Assembly: GCF_000002425.4 (NCBI RefSeq)
Contig: NC_037265.1
Location: forward strand, 16,456,760-16,520,759
Origin: Physcomitrium patens
Taxonomy: Eukaryota > Streptophyta > Bryopsida > Funariales > Funariaceae
Reading direction: 5' to 3'
Length of the DNA: 64,000 bases
The position numbers were made by a program, and so were the translations under genes. Of this stretch, positions 25,234-38,035 are shown piece by piece. The number at the start of each line of letters is the position of its first letter. The first letter of the stretch is position 1. Under the pieces are notes generated by a model. The model searched no databases. It saw only the letters and a program-made list of their open reading frames with translations, and had not been told where the DNA came from.

Positions 25234-28200
25234 GTGCGGCTGGAATCTTGTACAACTTCTAATGAAGGTCCTATCCTCTCCTCAGAACCATCTCCTTGTT
25301 TTATAATAGATGTGCGTTTAGGACCTAATAATTACAAAGCCTCTGCCTTGATAGATTCAGGAGCCTCAGCTTGTTTTTTAGATGAAGAATTTGCTAGATG
25401 TCATAGAATATCATTAATACAAAAAACTAAACCTGTACACGTAGAAGTCATAGATGGTCGTCCGTTGTCTTCTGGAGATGTAACTCACGAAACACTTCCT
25501 GTAGATGTAGTAATAAATGGTCATAGTAGTTGCGTAATTTTTAATATAATTAGATCTCCCTCTAATCCAATAATTTTAGACTTATCATGGTTAGAAAAGT
25601 ATAATCCTCGAATAGATTGGATTTCTCGTAAACTTGATTTTCCTCGGAGCATTAGTAACAGTTCTATTAATCAAGTAAAAAACCATGAGTCTAGTATAGT
25701 AAAACCCGCACTTATAGGTGCAAAAGCATTTATACACGCAGCAAAAGAAGGATCAACTTTTGCTATTTATGCTGCACCTATTTCTGAAAGCGTAAAGACT
25801 TCAAGTGGCATTCCAAGTCAATATCAAGATTATCAAGACGTTTTTGAGAAAAAAAATGGAGATATTCTTCCCGAGCATCGTCCATACGATTGTTCAATCG
25901 ATCTCAAGGAAGGAACTCAGCCACCATTTGGACCAATTTACAGTTTATCGCAAGATGAGTTGGCTGAACTCAAGACATATATTGACAAGAATTTAGCGAA
26001 GAATTTCATACGCCATTCAAAATCTCCAGCAGGAGCTCCAATTCTATTCGTAAAGAAAAAAGATGGATCTTTACGAATGTGTGTTGATTATCGAGGACTC
26101 AACAAGATCACAATCAAGAACAGGTATCCATTACCTTTGATATCAGGACTCCTTGACCAGTTAAATCAAGCTAAGATCTATACAAAAATAGATCTAAGAG
26201 GAGCATATAATCTAGTACGGATCAAAGAAGGAGATGAATAGAAGACAACGTTTCGAACCACGTACGGACACTTTGAATACAATGTCATGCCTTTTGGACT
26301 CACGAATGCACCAGCTGCTTTTCAACATCTCATGAATGATGTATTTCGTGAATTCTTAGACAATTTTGTCGTCTGCTACCTAGACGATATCCTGATTTAT
26401 TCTAAGAATGTTGAAGAACATGAAATACATGTTCGTCAAGTATTACAAAAATTTAGAGATGCAGGATTGTACGCCAAGATAGAAAAGTGTGTATTTCACA
26501 CTACTCAAGTTGACTTTTTAGGATACATCATTTCAAATGATGGTCTTATAATGGATTCTAAGAAAGTCCAAACAATCATGGATTGGAAGATTCCAAAGAC
26601 TGTAAGAGATGTCCAATGTTTCTTGGGATTTGCCAATTACTATCGGATCTTCATCAAAGACTTCTCACGAGTTGCAGCTCCACTTACACGCTTGACTAGT
26701 AAAGATAAATTTCAATGGAATCAAGAAGCGGAAGCAGCATTTGAAGCCTTCAAGACATCGTTTGTCTCTGCACCAGTCTTATATCGTGTTGACTTTTCCA
26801 AGGTATTTTTTATGGAAACAGACGCATCGGATTTTGCCTTGGGTGCAGTTTTATCACAAATGGGAACAGATGACAAACTTCATCCGATAGCTTTTCATTC
26901 AAGAAAATTCTCAGCAGCCAAGATCAATTATGAGATCCACGATAAGGAACTTCTTGCAATCGTGGATTCTTTTCAAGAATGGTGTCATTATCTAGAAGGT
27001 GCTTCTAGTCTAGTCACTGTGTATACAGATCACAAGAACCTCGAGTATTTCATGTCAGCACGCGTGTTGAATTGTCGTCAAGCTCGTTGGAGTATGTCTT
27101 TGTCAAGATTCGACTTCATTATCACTTATCGGCCAGGAAAACAACAAGGTTTGTCCGATGCCCTGTCTAGACGTTCTTATTTTGCACCAAAAGAAGGAGA
27201 TGCAGCTTTTGAGCAACAAAGAACGGTCCTCTTGAAACCGGAGCAATTTCATCTCCGAGCAGTGAAATCAACACTGACTGTTGATTCAACTTTTCTCAAG
27301 CAAATCCAATCCAGTATGTCCTCAGACCCTCTTGTTCATGATATCGAGAAAAATTTTCAAGTCTCATGATTCTTCTAAGTTCGAGTTCAAGAATAATCTA
27401 TTATATTTTGAAGGACGCCTATATGTTCCAGAAGGAAAAGCACGTTTGCGTGTTCTTCAAGCACGTCATGACTTTCCAGCAGCAGGTCACTTTGGATATA
27501 ATAAGACTCTGGAACTCATATCAAGAGATTTTTGGTGGCCACAAATGTGGAAGTCAGTCAAAGACTTTGTACAATCATGTGATATTTGTTCAAGATCAAA
27601 AATTCCTCGACATCGACCTTACGGACTTCTTCAGCCATTACCTATACCAGAACAACCATGGTCTTCTGTTTCTATGGATTTCATCACAGATCTTCCAAAC
27701 TCAAGATCTTATGATTCTATATTTGTGATAGTAGATCGTTTCACCAAGATGGCACATTTTATGCCATGTACAAAATCTATCACAGGTGAAGAAACAACTA
27801 AGCTTTCCATTGATAATATCTATCGCTATCATGGATTACCTAAAGATATCATATCGGATAGGGGAACTCAATTTGTGTCGAGATTCTGGAGGACTCTTTT
27901 CAAGATTTTAAAAGTGGACATAAAGCTATCTTCAGCTTTCCATCCTCAAACTGATGGACAAACAGAGCGCGTAAACCAAGTCTTGGAACAGTATTTAAGG
28001 TGTACCATCAACTACCAACAAGATGATTGGACAATCCTTCTACCATTCGCAGAGTTTACTTATAATAATACAGTACATTCTTCCACGCAACAAACACCTT
28101 TCTTTGCTAATTATGGCTATCATCCACGACTTGATACTTTTGATTGTTCAAAAGTTGATAATCCTGCAGCAGAAGATATGGCAAATCGATTGTCAGAGTT

Positions 28201-28720
28201 ACATGCAATAATGAAGGCGCAGTTGAAGAAAGCTCAAGAACGACAAAAGATAAATACAGATGTATATCGTAAAGAGCAACCACAACTCAACGTAGGTGAT
28301 AAGGTATGGCTACTTCGTCGCAATATCAAGACCATTCGACCTTGTGACAAATTGGACTATCGTAGGCTTGGCCCCTTTTCTGTTTCTGAACAGATCAACC
28401 CAGTTGCATATCGGTTACATCTACCGGAGTCAATGAAGATCCATCCTGTATTCCACGTGTCTCTTCTTGAACCATATAAGACAGTGGATATACAAGGAAG
28501 AAGACAAATGCCACCGCCTCCTATAGAAGTAGATAATAATGAAGAATTTGAGGTGGAAGAGATATTAGACTCAAGGCGGCGCCGAAATAAGCTGGAATAT
28601 CTTGTTCATTGGCACGGATATGATATTAGTGAGCGCACATGGGAGCCATCCAGGAATCTAGCAAATGCATCAACTAAAGTCAAAGTTTTTCATCAACGAC
28701 ATCCATCAAAACCAAGATGA
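25234..28720 (+). pseudogene. pol region of chromovirus B (PR-RT-RH-INT-chromodomain)
   Basis: Domains in order: aspartic protease with [11 protein letters not shown] near 25340-25372; reverse transcriptase with the YLDD active site near 26380-26392; RNase H with FMETDASDFALG near 26810-26845; integrase with an HHCC zinc-binding segment near 27467-27600 and the DDE core from about 27675; and a C-terminal chromodomain near 28552-28710 (LEYLVHWHGYDISERTWEP). The chromodomain at the end of integrase places the element among the chromoviruses. Treated as a fossil: near-whole with a few breaks. Confidence 0.92.
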
Positions 28721-28814
28721 AAATCTCTCTTATAAAAGAGACAAGATTGAGGCAAGATAACATTCAATTTCCTATCCTTGTTTGTAACTTCTTTGCATTT
28801 GAGATGCTTATTAG

Positions 28815-29237
28815 ATGGAGAGCCAACAACCAGCGGATTCAACTCAAGAACCTTCGTTTGCTGACTTACCGGATGAGACATTGCGATTGTCACAACCTTC
28901 AAGACGACGCAACCGAGATGAAGACCCTCAAGAACGACATGTTCTTCCTCGAATAGATGGTGAGATACAACGCATTTGGTATCACGACCTTGGAAGAGAT
29001 TCTCGATGTTTGGTGATATTATTGGAGATAGGAACGACTCCTGATGGTGTTTCAAATGTATTATTTGAAGGAAGTTATGAAGGCCTCAACAGTGATCAAA
29101 TAACAGGGTGGTCTTCTCGCCCTGGAATGGGACACTATCGATGGCTAAGAGGCCCCATCAACTATCTTCGAAGAGAACAAAGATCAGAGTATGTAGCAAA
29201 TACAATTCGCCGCATATTAGATTTTCTCAATATATAA
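28815..29237 (+). CDS. extra small frame of chromovirus B, unknown function
   Basis: A complete 140-codon frame between the chromodomain and the polypurine tract, in the sense orientation of the element. The first 45 residues are rich in E, D, R and S and look disordered. The rest is compact: RIWYHDLGRDSRCLVILLE (about residues 53-71), LFEGSYEGLNSDQITGWS (about 83-100), GMGHYRWLRGPINYLRREQR (about 104-123) and an R-R-I-L-D-F tail. There is no signal peptide or membrane segment, so it is not envelope-like. Counterparts lie at the same place in A, C and the more distant D. I do not recognise the family. It may be read from a spliced or separate transcript; that is inference. Confidence 0.75.
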   Translation: MESQQPADSTQEPSFADLPDETLRLSQPSRRRNRDEDPQERHVLPRIDGEIQRIWYHDLGRDSRCLVILLEIGTTPDGVSNVLFEGSYEGLNSDQITGWSSRPGMGHYRWLRGPINYLRREQRSEYVANTIRRILDFLNI

Positions 29238-29265
29238 TCACCGCTCCTCGTGGAACTCGTCCATA

Positions 29266-29278
29266 GAAGGGGGGGTAA
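29266..29278 (+). promoter_or_regulatory. polypurine tract of chromovirus B
   Basis: The purine run GAAGGGGGGG, followed by TAA, directly precedes the 3' LTR that begins at 29279. This is the expected plus-strand primer site. The same run is seen in reverse next to the 3' LTRs of A and C. Confidence 0.85.
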
Positions 29279-29816
29279 TGTCACGGACATACATATAATT
29301 ACCTATATGAATAGATAAAAGTATGTAAAAGTAGATAAAAGTAGGTTAATTGTGTAATATCTTCTAGAGAAGCTTCTTAGAAGCTTCATAGACGCTGCTT
29401 TGACTTTATAGGAGTCTCTAGTTGACTTTTAGGCTACAAACTTGGTCAACAAGTTAGCCATGTGCCACACATGTTGGAAGCTTAAAGAATAAGCTAACTA
29501 CGTGGTCCATCCATAGAAAACTTGCCTTGCAAGCAAAGGCATGTGGCTTAGAAAGTCAACATATATTGGAGGTCTTATAGAACATCGCCATGTGGCTTCT
29601 AATTAGATAGTATATATAGAGGCAAGAGTGAAGCCCTCTTCACTCTTGTCAACTCCTTTCTTGCTTCTAGTCTAGTTTCAAGGGTCTCTAGTTTTCGTGT
29701 ATTTTGGCAATAGACATTCTAATTTCTTTCTTAATATACATATTTCTATTTTGTCCTATTTCTTCGAGAAAAGTCTCACTTACTCTTTAGCTTTCATCGA
29801 GTTCTTGTCCTTCACA
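29279..29816 (+). repeat. 3' LTR of chromovirus B
   Basis: 538 bp, the same length as the 5' LTR at 23471-24008, differing at about 11 positions. It joins directly to the interior of element C at 29817. Confidence 0.95.
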
Positions 29817-32800
29817 GGTTGTTCCTTACGATATAGATCTGCATTTATCTTTTGTCGTTCTTGAGCTTCCTTCAATTGCGTCTTCGTTATTGCATGTAAC
29901 TCTGACAACCGATTTGCCATATCTTCTGCTGCAGGATTATCAACTTTTGAAAAATCAAAAGTATCAAGTCGTAGATGATAGCCATAATTAGCAAAGAAAG
30001 GTGTTTGTTGCGTAGAAGAATGTACCGTATTATTATAAGCAAACTCTGCCAATGGCAGAAGGGTTGTCCAATCATCTTGTTGGTAGTTGATAGTACACCT
30101 TAAATATTGCTCCAAGACTTGGTTTACGTGCTCTGTTTGTCCATCAGTTTGAGGATGGAAAGTCGAAGATAGCTTTATGTCCACTTTTAAAATTTTCAAA
30201 ACGGTCCTCCAAAATCATGACACAAATTAAGTTCCCCTATCCAATATGATATCTTTAGGTAATCTATGATAGCGATAGATATTATCAATGAAAAGCTTAG
30301 CTGTTTCTTCACCTGTGATAGATTTTGTACATGGCTCAAAATGTGCCATCTTGGTGAAACGATCTACTATCACAAATATAGAATCATAAGATCTTGAGCT
30401 TAGAAGATTTGTGATGAAATCCATAGAAACAGAAGACCATGGTTGCTCTGGTATAGGTAATGGCTAAAGAAGTCCGTAAGGTCGATGACGAGGAATTTTT
30501 GATCTTGAACAAATATCACATGATTGTACAAAGTCTTTGACTGTCTTCCACATTTGTGGCCACCAAAAATCTCTTGATATGAGTTCCAAAGTCTTATTAT
30601 ATCCAAAGTGCCCTACTGCTGGAAAGTCATGACGTGCTTGAAGAACACGTAAACGTGCTTCTCTTTCTGGAACATATAGGCGTCCTTCAAAATATAATAG
30701 ATTATTCTTGAACTCGAACTTAGAAGGATCATGAGACTTCGAAGAATTATTCTTGATATCATGAACAAGAGGGTCTGAGGACATACTAGACTGGATTTGC
30801 TTGAGAAAAGTTGAATCAACAGTCAATGTTGATTTCATTGCTCAGAGATGAAATTGCTCCGGTTTCAAGAGGACCGTTCTTTGTTGCTCAAAAGCTGCAT
30901 CTCCTTCTTTTGGTGCAAAATAAGAACGTCTAGATAGGGCATCAGACAAACCTTGTTGTTTTCCTGGCCGATAAGTGATAATGAACTCCAATCTTGACAA
31001 AGACATACTCGAACGAGCTTGACGATGATTCAATACGCGTGTTGACATGAAATACTCGAGGTTCTTGTGATTTATATACACAGTGACTGGACTAGAAGCG
31101 CCTTCTAGATAATGATGCCATTCTTGAAAGGAATCCATGATCGCAAGAAGTTCTTTATCGTGGATCTCATAATTGATCTCGGTTGCTGAGAATTTTCTTG
31201 AATGAAAAGCTATCGAATGAAGTTTGTCATCTGTTCCCATTTGTGATAAAACTGCACCCAAGGCAAAATCTGATGCATCTGTTTCCATAAAAAATGCCTT
31301 GGAAAAGTCAACACGATATAAGACTGGTGCAGAGACAAACGATGTCTTCAAGGCTTCAAATGCTGCTTCCGCTTATTGATTCCATTGGAATTTATCTTTA
31401 CTAGTTAAACGTGTAAGTTGAGCTGCAACTCGTGAAAAATCTTTGATGAAGATCCGATAGTAATTGGCAAATCCCAAGAAACATAGAACATCTCTTACTG
31501 TCCTTGGAATCTTCCAATCCATGATTGTTTGGACTTTCTTAGAATCCATCATAAGACCATCATTTGAAATGATGTATCCTAAAAAGTCAACTTGAGTAGT
31601 GTGAAATACACACTTTTCCATCTTGGCGTACAATCCTGCATCTCTAAATTTTTGTAATACTTGACGAACATGTATTTCATGTTCTTCGATGTTCTTAGAA
31701 TAGATCAGGATATCATCTAGATAGCAGACGACAAAATTGTCTAAGAATTCACGAAATACATCATTCATGAGATGTTGAAAAGCAGCAGGTGCATTCGTGA
31801 GTCCAAAGGGCATGACATTATATTCGAAATGTCCATACCTGGTTCGAAACGCAGTCTTCCATTCATCTCCTTCTTTGATCCGTACTAGATTATATGCTCC
31901 TCTTATATCTATTTTTGTATAGATCTTAGCTTGATTTAACTGGTCAAAGAGTCCTGATATCAAAAGTAATGGATACCTGTTCTTGATTGTGATCTTGTTG
32001 AGTCCTCGATAATCAACACACATTCGTAAAGATCCATCTTTTTTCTTTACGAATAGAATTGGAGCTCCTGCTGGAGATTTTGAATGGCGTATGAAATTCT
32101 TCGCTAAATTCTCGTCAATATATGTCTTGAGTTCAGCCATCTCATCTTGCGATAAACTATAAATTGGTCCAAATGGTGGCTGAGTTCCTTCCTTGAGGTC
32201 GATTGAACAATCATATGGGCGATGCTTAGGAAGAATATCTGCATTCTTTTTCTCAAAAACGTCTTGATATTCCTGATATTGACTTGGAATGCCAATTGAA
32301 GTCTTTACGTTTTCAGAAATAGGTGCAGCATAAATAGCAAAAGTTGATCCTTCTTTTGCTACGTGTATAAATGCTTTTGCACCTATCAATACGTGTTTTA
32401 CTATACTAGACTTATAATTTTTTACTTGGTTGGTAGAACTATTAATAACGCTTTGGGAAAAGTCAAGTTTACACAAATTGCAATCTATTCGAGGATTATA
32501 TTTTTCTAGCCAGGATAAACCTAAAACAACTGGATCCGACGGGAATTTAATTATGTTAAAAGCTATGTAGCTATCATGACCGTCTATTATTACTTTTATA
32601 GGATGAGTTTCATGAGTGACATCTCCAAAAGACAAGGGACGACCATCTATGACTTCTACATGTACTGGTTTAGGTTTCTGTACAAAAGGTATTTTACGAC
32701 TTTTAACAAATTGTTCATCTAAAAAACATGCTGAGGCTCCCGAATCTAATAAAGCAGAGGCTTTGTAATTCTTAGGTCCTAAATATAAGTCTATTATAAA

Positions 32801-34087
32801 ACAAGAAGAGGGTTCTGAGGAGAGGATAGGACCTTCATTAGGAATTGTACAAGGTTCCAGCTGCATGGTCCCTATTGTAGCTGGACGAATCCGTTTTTCG
32901 ACATGTTGTCTTCTTTGACCGTCGTACCCCTCATTTTATAGTTGCGTCGTTTCTTTGGACAATGTTGAGCAGTGTGCTTAGGTTCTTCGCAATATAAACA
33001 TAATCCTTCTTGACGACGACGAATCTTTTCTTGCTCAGTTAGGGGTTTAAAACGTACCGCGTCAATTTGCATGTCTTCTACTTTCGAATGTACGTTTGGC
33101 AAAGATGTTGATGTTGCCATTGAGTAATAACGTTGAGGTTCCCATAAATGATTCTCGGATCAAAATTTGAAAAGTCGATTATCACATTTTATTGCAAAAT
33201 CGATTGCTTGACTCAAAGTTTGAGGATCAGGTAAGTTGAGCATCAATTTCTTTACTTCGTATTGCAATCCATAAAGAAATTGACTGATGAGTGCAGCATC
33301 ATCCCACTTGATGTCAATTGCAAGTTGTCAAAATTGTAAAGCATACACTGTTACTGAGCGATTTTCTTGTCGCAGAATTCGGATCTTATTTGTTGCAACA
33401 TGAGTTGCATCGTGTTCACCATACATAGATCGAAACTCCGCCAAAAAAGCTTCCAAATTGTCCAATATTGGATTTTTTTGTTCAAGAAAAGACGAAAACC
33501 ACGATAATGCAGAACCACAAAGTAGAATGTCAATAAACCTGACTTGTGATCCTGGAGTTGGATAGCTTTGCGGTTGAAGTTCAATTGTCAATTGTACTTG
33601 ATTGATGAACCCTCGAAACTTAAATCTCGTACCATCAAATTTCTCGGGTAAGGCAATTCTTGGTTCTCTAGTGCTTACAGGCTATTGTACAATTGGAGAA
33701 GGAACGTGATTTGTTGTAGATGTTGAAGCAGCTCCGATCATCTCTATATCCCCTCTTTCTGCTATTCTTGTTCTTTCATGTGTTGGTGAATTGAGTTGAT
33801 GCATCGCAAGCATTAACTCCCTCATTTGCTCTTGCATTTGTGCCATTGCACTCTTCATTTCAACAAGCTCTGCCATAATGACACTAAGAAGAAAAATTTG
33901 TTTGATACTGCTCAAGACAAAAGAAAAGAAAGACTTAATAACAAAGAAGATACTAAGAACAATATCAGTTTAGAAGTGGGTAATCCACAAACTTCTAATA
34001 TGCTTATGTCTTGTCAAGAGAAAGGGATAATCCACTCTCACTCAAGAAAAACAAAGCTCTGATATTGTAAGTGTACTCTTGTCAATC

Positions 34088-34638
34088 TGTCAAGGACAAA
34101 GACTCAATGAGGGAAAATATACACAAAAGGCTATCTCGATATAATAAGTCAAAATATAAACAAGTAGGTATATTAAAAGGAAACTGGAATGGCTATTGCC
34201 ACAAGACAAGAAACTAAAGACTCTTGAACCTGGACTAGAAGCAAGAAAGGATTTGACAAGAGTTAAGAAGCCTTCACTCTTGTCTCTATATATACTATCT
34301 AACTAGGGGCTACGTGGCGACGTTCTATAGGACCTCCAATATGTGTTGACTTTGTAGGACACATGCCTTGACTTACAAGGCAAGTTTTTCTACGTGTAGG
34401 CCACATAGTTAGCTTGATCTTCAAGCTAACAACATGTGTGGTACATGGCCAACTTGTTGACCACGTTTCTAATCCAAAAAGTCAATTAAAGACACCTATG
34501 AAGTCAAAGCAGCATCTTGGAAGTTTCTAAGAAGCTTCTATATTAAATATTATAGAATTAACTTACTTTTATCTACTTTTACTTACTTCTACCTATTTCT
34601 ATATGTAATTATTAGCTTACATGATTATGGCCGTGACA
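34088..34638 (-). repeat. 5' LTR of chromovirus C
   Basis: 551 bp. It pairs with 21917-22468 and is bounded on its right by the ATGAG duplication at 34639-34643. Confidence 0.94.
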
Positions 34639-34643
34639 ATGAG

Positions 34644-36190
34644 AAGGCTTCTTCGTCTCTTTGTCTTATATCCAAGTTGTTTTATATAATATATATTCTA
34701 AAAGTAATTAGTATCATTTTATAAATCTAACAAATTTAAATAATGTGATTATATGTAATATTATTTATTTCAATATAATCTAAAAAATTTGTTAAAAATT
34801 AAGAAATATAAAAATTTTGTCATATGTATTTTATATAAAGTTGTCAATATATAATTTAAATCAAGGTGGCATAAAATACTATGTACAAGTCCAAATTTAG
34901 ACATAGATTAATAATATTTTTTCTAAAAGAAGCTACAATCATTTTTTAGATATAAACTTATGTAGATGAGACCTTGTAAGATTAGAGTGTGGTAATCTAT
35001 TTTCACTTGAATATTCTTTATATTATAAGACTATGATAAGATCTAAAAACTGATAAAAGATTCTCAAAGCCTAAGTATACATGGTCTAAAATATATATAT
35101 CTACACTCTCTAACTCCAGTTTTTATTTATTTACTTATTTATTTTTAACATGTAACAACTTATATAATAAAATAATAACTATGTTTTAATCAAAGAGTGT
35201 ATTCTTCTTAAAACAATAACTTTTATGCAAAATATAGTAAGTTATATTTATTATATCTGTTAGTTAAAGACATGTTATTTACTTTTGACAAATTTGAGTA
35301 ATTTTTTAAATAAAACAAGAAGCTAAAGATTTACAATTGTTAGTTCAATTTTATAAAGCAATAGTGTAATATTCTTTTTATAATAAAACATCATTGTAAT
35401 TCAAAGAACATATTGATATTATTTTATTCACATACATTCACAAATTCATTGTTAATATTCTATGATCCAATATTTATATATTCTAAGTTTTAATATATAT
35501 ATATATATATATATAATACATTTATTTAAAAATAAAAATAGAGAACTATAAAACTGAATATTGAGTAAGAACAACTTGTAATTAGTAGATACCATCAGTA
35601 GAATAAGCTAACTCTCTAAGTCATTTAAATACCCCTCTCATGTTAATATTGATACCTTCAAGAAAAAGAAAAAGAAAAAGAATCTCTATAATAAAACAAG
35701 CAAAATTCTTAAGAAAAATGTACAAGTTATTAATTGTTGATTAGGTTTGAATATTTTTTTGTATAATAAAAAAATATGTACAGTGAAACTTTTATATTTA
35801 TCTTATTCTTGGTAATTTATGCATGCTAAAATCGAATTCAATTTGATTTGATTTATATCTATAATTCTTCATGAACCACATTCCGTTGGTTGTAACTAAT
35901 CTTAATTGAAACCATCCAGTTAATGTGATTTAAAGAGTATATATTTATTTCACCCATATGGTCTGCAGACATAGAATATTTACATTTCAATCAGCAAATC
36001 TATCAATGTTCAATTAAAAAAAAATGAATGGATAAACTCATACTAAAAAATTTGGCAAAGAACTAACTCACTCGAGCCGTCAGGGGTGTAAATTTAGCGC
36101 AAATCAAATAGCTAAGTGTTTTCTATATAAATCACATTTTTTACTTATCATTCTAATTTTTATAAACGAAGGCTAATCATTAAAACACAT
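34644..36190. other. AT-rich intergenic spacer
   Basis: AT-rich DNA with a (TA)n tract near 35491-35515 and a short (GAAAAA)-type purine repeat near 35660-35680. No gene is seen. Confidence 0.7.
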
Positions 36191-37090
36191 ACCAAAAATC
36201 TTCACAACATTTCTATGCAACAAAATTCTTCAGTTTGTGTCCAAAAAAACCAAAAGTATTTTTAAAAAAAAATTGTGAAGTTCGTCGGAAGAATTCTGCG
36301 GACCCAGTGGAATTGGGGACGACATGCTGTGAAACTCTACAAACAGTTAAACTACACTCGACCGCGCAGGTGGCTACGCATCGATATATTACAAAGTTAG
36401 ATAACACGTTTATAATCAGTGGAATTCCGATTGGCACCACAACAATCCTGCAAACGTGGGTTTGTGAGAATAATCTATTTCATAACTATCTATTGTGTGG
36501 AACCCATTGTCACTCCGCGATTTGTGAAGGAAAAAGTGTTGGAAGGGGACCCACTAACCGTCAGCAGCAGCAAGTTCGAGGTTGCGATCCTAGATGAATA
36601 TGCCCTATCGATGTTCGTTGCTCGACGTCATGAATGATTCGAAAGTGCGCACACAATTTGCCGACCCGACCCCATAGCACGTGTCCAATGTTACCTGGTG
36701 GTAGAGTGTCCACTATAGCAACAACCGGGATCGTGTATTTTTGTGGAGGGTGTGCGATTCCGAGAGTGAAGAATTTGCGGATAGAAGCTCTCATACCCAA
36801 CAGCTCCCGGCTCTGATGAGCCACGCTCAGGATTTCAGCAACATCACCGATCGTCACGAGACTCGTTTTCGAAATCTTTGATCCTCAACTGTGTCCTAAA
36901 ACCGGCCAAGTCACCAAATTCGATCAAATTTGTACAAAGCAGCGTGCGGGACAGTGCCCATTTCGAGAGCGAGATCTAGCGCCGCATCCAAACCATCGTA
37001 GCGTAAAACATCGGCGCCGCTCGGCATTTCGGAGGCGGTCCATTGCGAGGCTGATGAGTGTCGGTAAGCATCGCTTTATGCTTACTTTGC
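36191..37090. other. small GC-richer island, no gene recognised
   Basis: Composition is balanced from about 36280 to 37080, in contrast to the AT-rich flanks. Open frames of about 100-120 codons occur on both strands (plus 36235-36597, minus 36561-36857). None shows a known domain, signal or repeat, and they are mutually incompatible. It could be a decayed gene fragment or a regulatory island. Confidence 0.4.
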
Positions 37091-37328
37091 AGGATGCTTC
37101 ATACTAATATTACCAACTATTATGATTATTATTATTAGTGGGTGGATTTTTTAAGGAAGAGAACCCATCTAGTCTCATCTCCATGTGGTTCATGTTTGTC
37201 CCATCAATACTGAACTTTTGGGGCATTTTGGTACAATTTGTAAAAATAAGGCAATAAGGTTATAGTCAATTCATTGATTGAGATCATGTTCTTATCAAAA
37301 AAATGCAATAGATGGAGTTTAGAAGAAA

Positions 37329-37361
<33 letters not shown>

Positions 37362-38003
37362 CGTACACACACAAAATAAGGATGATACAATCCATTTGTT
37401 GTGTTCACTTCAACTTTTGTAATTTTGGAAGTGTTCCCATTTGCTCACATTTCATCTTTATTGCCGCCTCATGTATAAATTGCCTTCATATAATATAGAT
37501 GCAGATACATAATTCTATTGGTTAAGATCAAAGATAGAGATTGTATTCTTTATAAAAATAGGAAACATTTTGTGAATATTAAATGACATGGGATTTTGGC
37601 ATATTTTAATTCATTACTCTTTTAGCTAATGTCACAAATTCTAATGTTATTTGAGATAAGTTGATGTTGCAAACATAAAATGCTTAATTGTTTGGGTGTA
37701 ATTTTATGATAGAATTGTGTTTTAAAATAGGAAAAACATAAGTAAAAGTTATTGTTTATCTTGCAAACGATCCAATAAATGTAATGTATACAATGTACAT
37801 GTATTTCATTCAAGTACATTGGATCAGTAGTAGAAATGTCATAAATGTTTTTCAAAATTAGCTTGAACAAAAATATTTCTTTACCCTTCCTTGTTTTGAA
37901 GTAAAATAATACATGCAGTGGAAGAAGAAATAGAAAAATAAACAAATATATAAACACATTGTTACAAAAGAAATACCATGTGAAATTTTGTCAAGTATGT
38001 ACA

Positions 38004-38035
<32 letters not shown>

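Larger units (their letters stand above)
23466..29821 (+). mobile_element. Chromovirus B (Ty3/Gypsy LTR element) nested in C, near-whole
   Basis: The body is 23471-29816 on the plus strand. It is flanked by a 5-bp duplication with one mismatch, GTTTG at 23466-23470 and GGTTG at 29817-29821, lying in the integrase region of element C. Both LTRs are 538 bp. Order: leader, gag (24221-25228), pol with protease, reverse transcriptase, RNase H, integrase and chromodomain (25234-28720), an extra frame (28815-29237), polypurine tract (about 29268-29275), 3' LTR. The LTRs differ at about 11 positions, near 2%, so on the order of one million years at usual plant rates, the youngest of the four. All domains are present in order, with only about four breaks. 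Confidence 0.95.
21912..34643 (-). mobile_element. Chromovirus C (Ty3/Gypsy LTR element), broken, hosts element B
   Basis: The body is 21917-34638 on the minus strand, flanked by a 5-bp target duplication ATGAG (21912-21916 and 34639-34643). The 3' LTR is 21917-22468 and the 5' LTR 34088-34638. A polypurine tract (C-run on the plus strand near 22472-22479) adjoins the 3' LTR. In element order: gag (about 33876-32880), protease with D-S-G-A-S motif, reverse transcriptase and RNase H (about 32866-30842), integrase (30838 down to 29817), then, beyond the inserted element B, the integrase tail and chromodomain (23470-23027) and an extra frame (about 22940-22600). LTRs differ at about 15 substitutions in 551 bp, near 2.7%, so perhaps one to two million years at usual plant rates. 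It is broken, with roughly ten lesions besides the insertion. Confidence 0.94.

Noticed and set aside
28815-29237. Envelope-like gene in chromovirus B
   Set aside because: The position fits an env-like frame, but there is no signal peptide, membrane segment or cysteine pattern, so an envelope role is not supported.
36300-36600. Possible tRNA gene in the small island
   Set aside because: A loose T-loop-like string was seen, but no acceptor stem or matching D-arm could be drawn.
36561-36857. 98-codon minus-strand frame in the small island
   Set aside because: No domain, and it overlaps plus-strand frames; composition alone does not support a gene.
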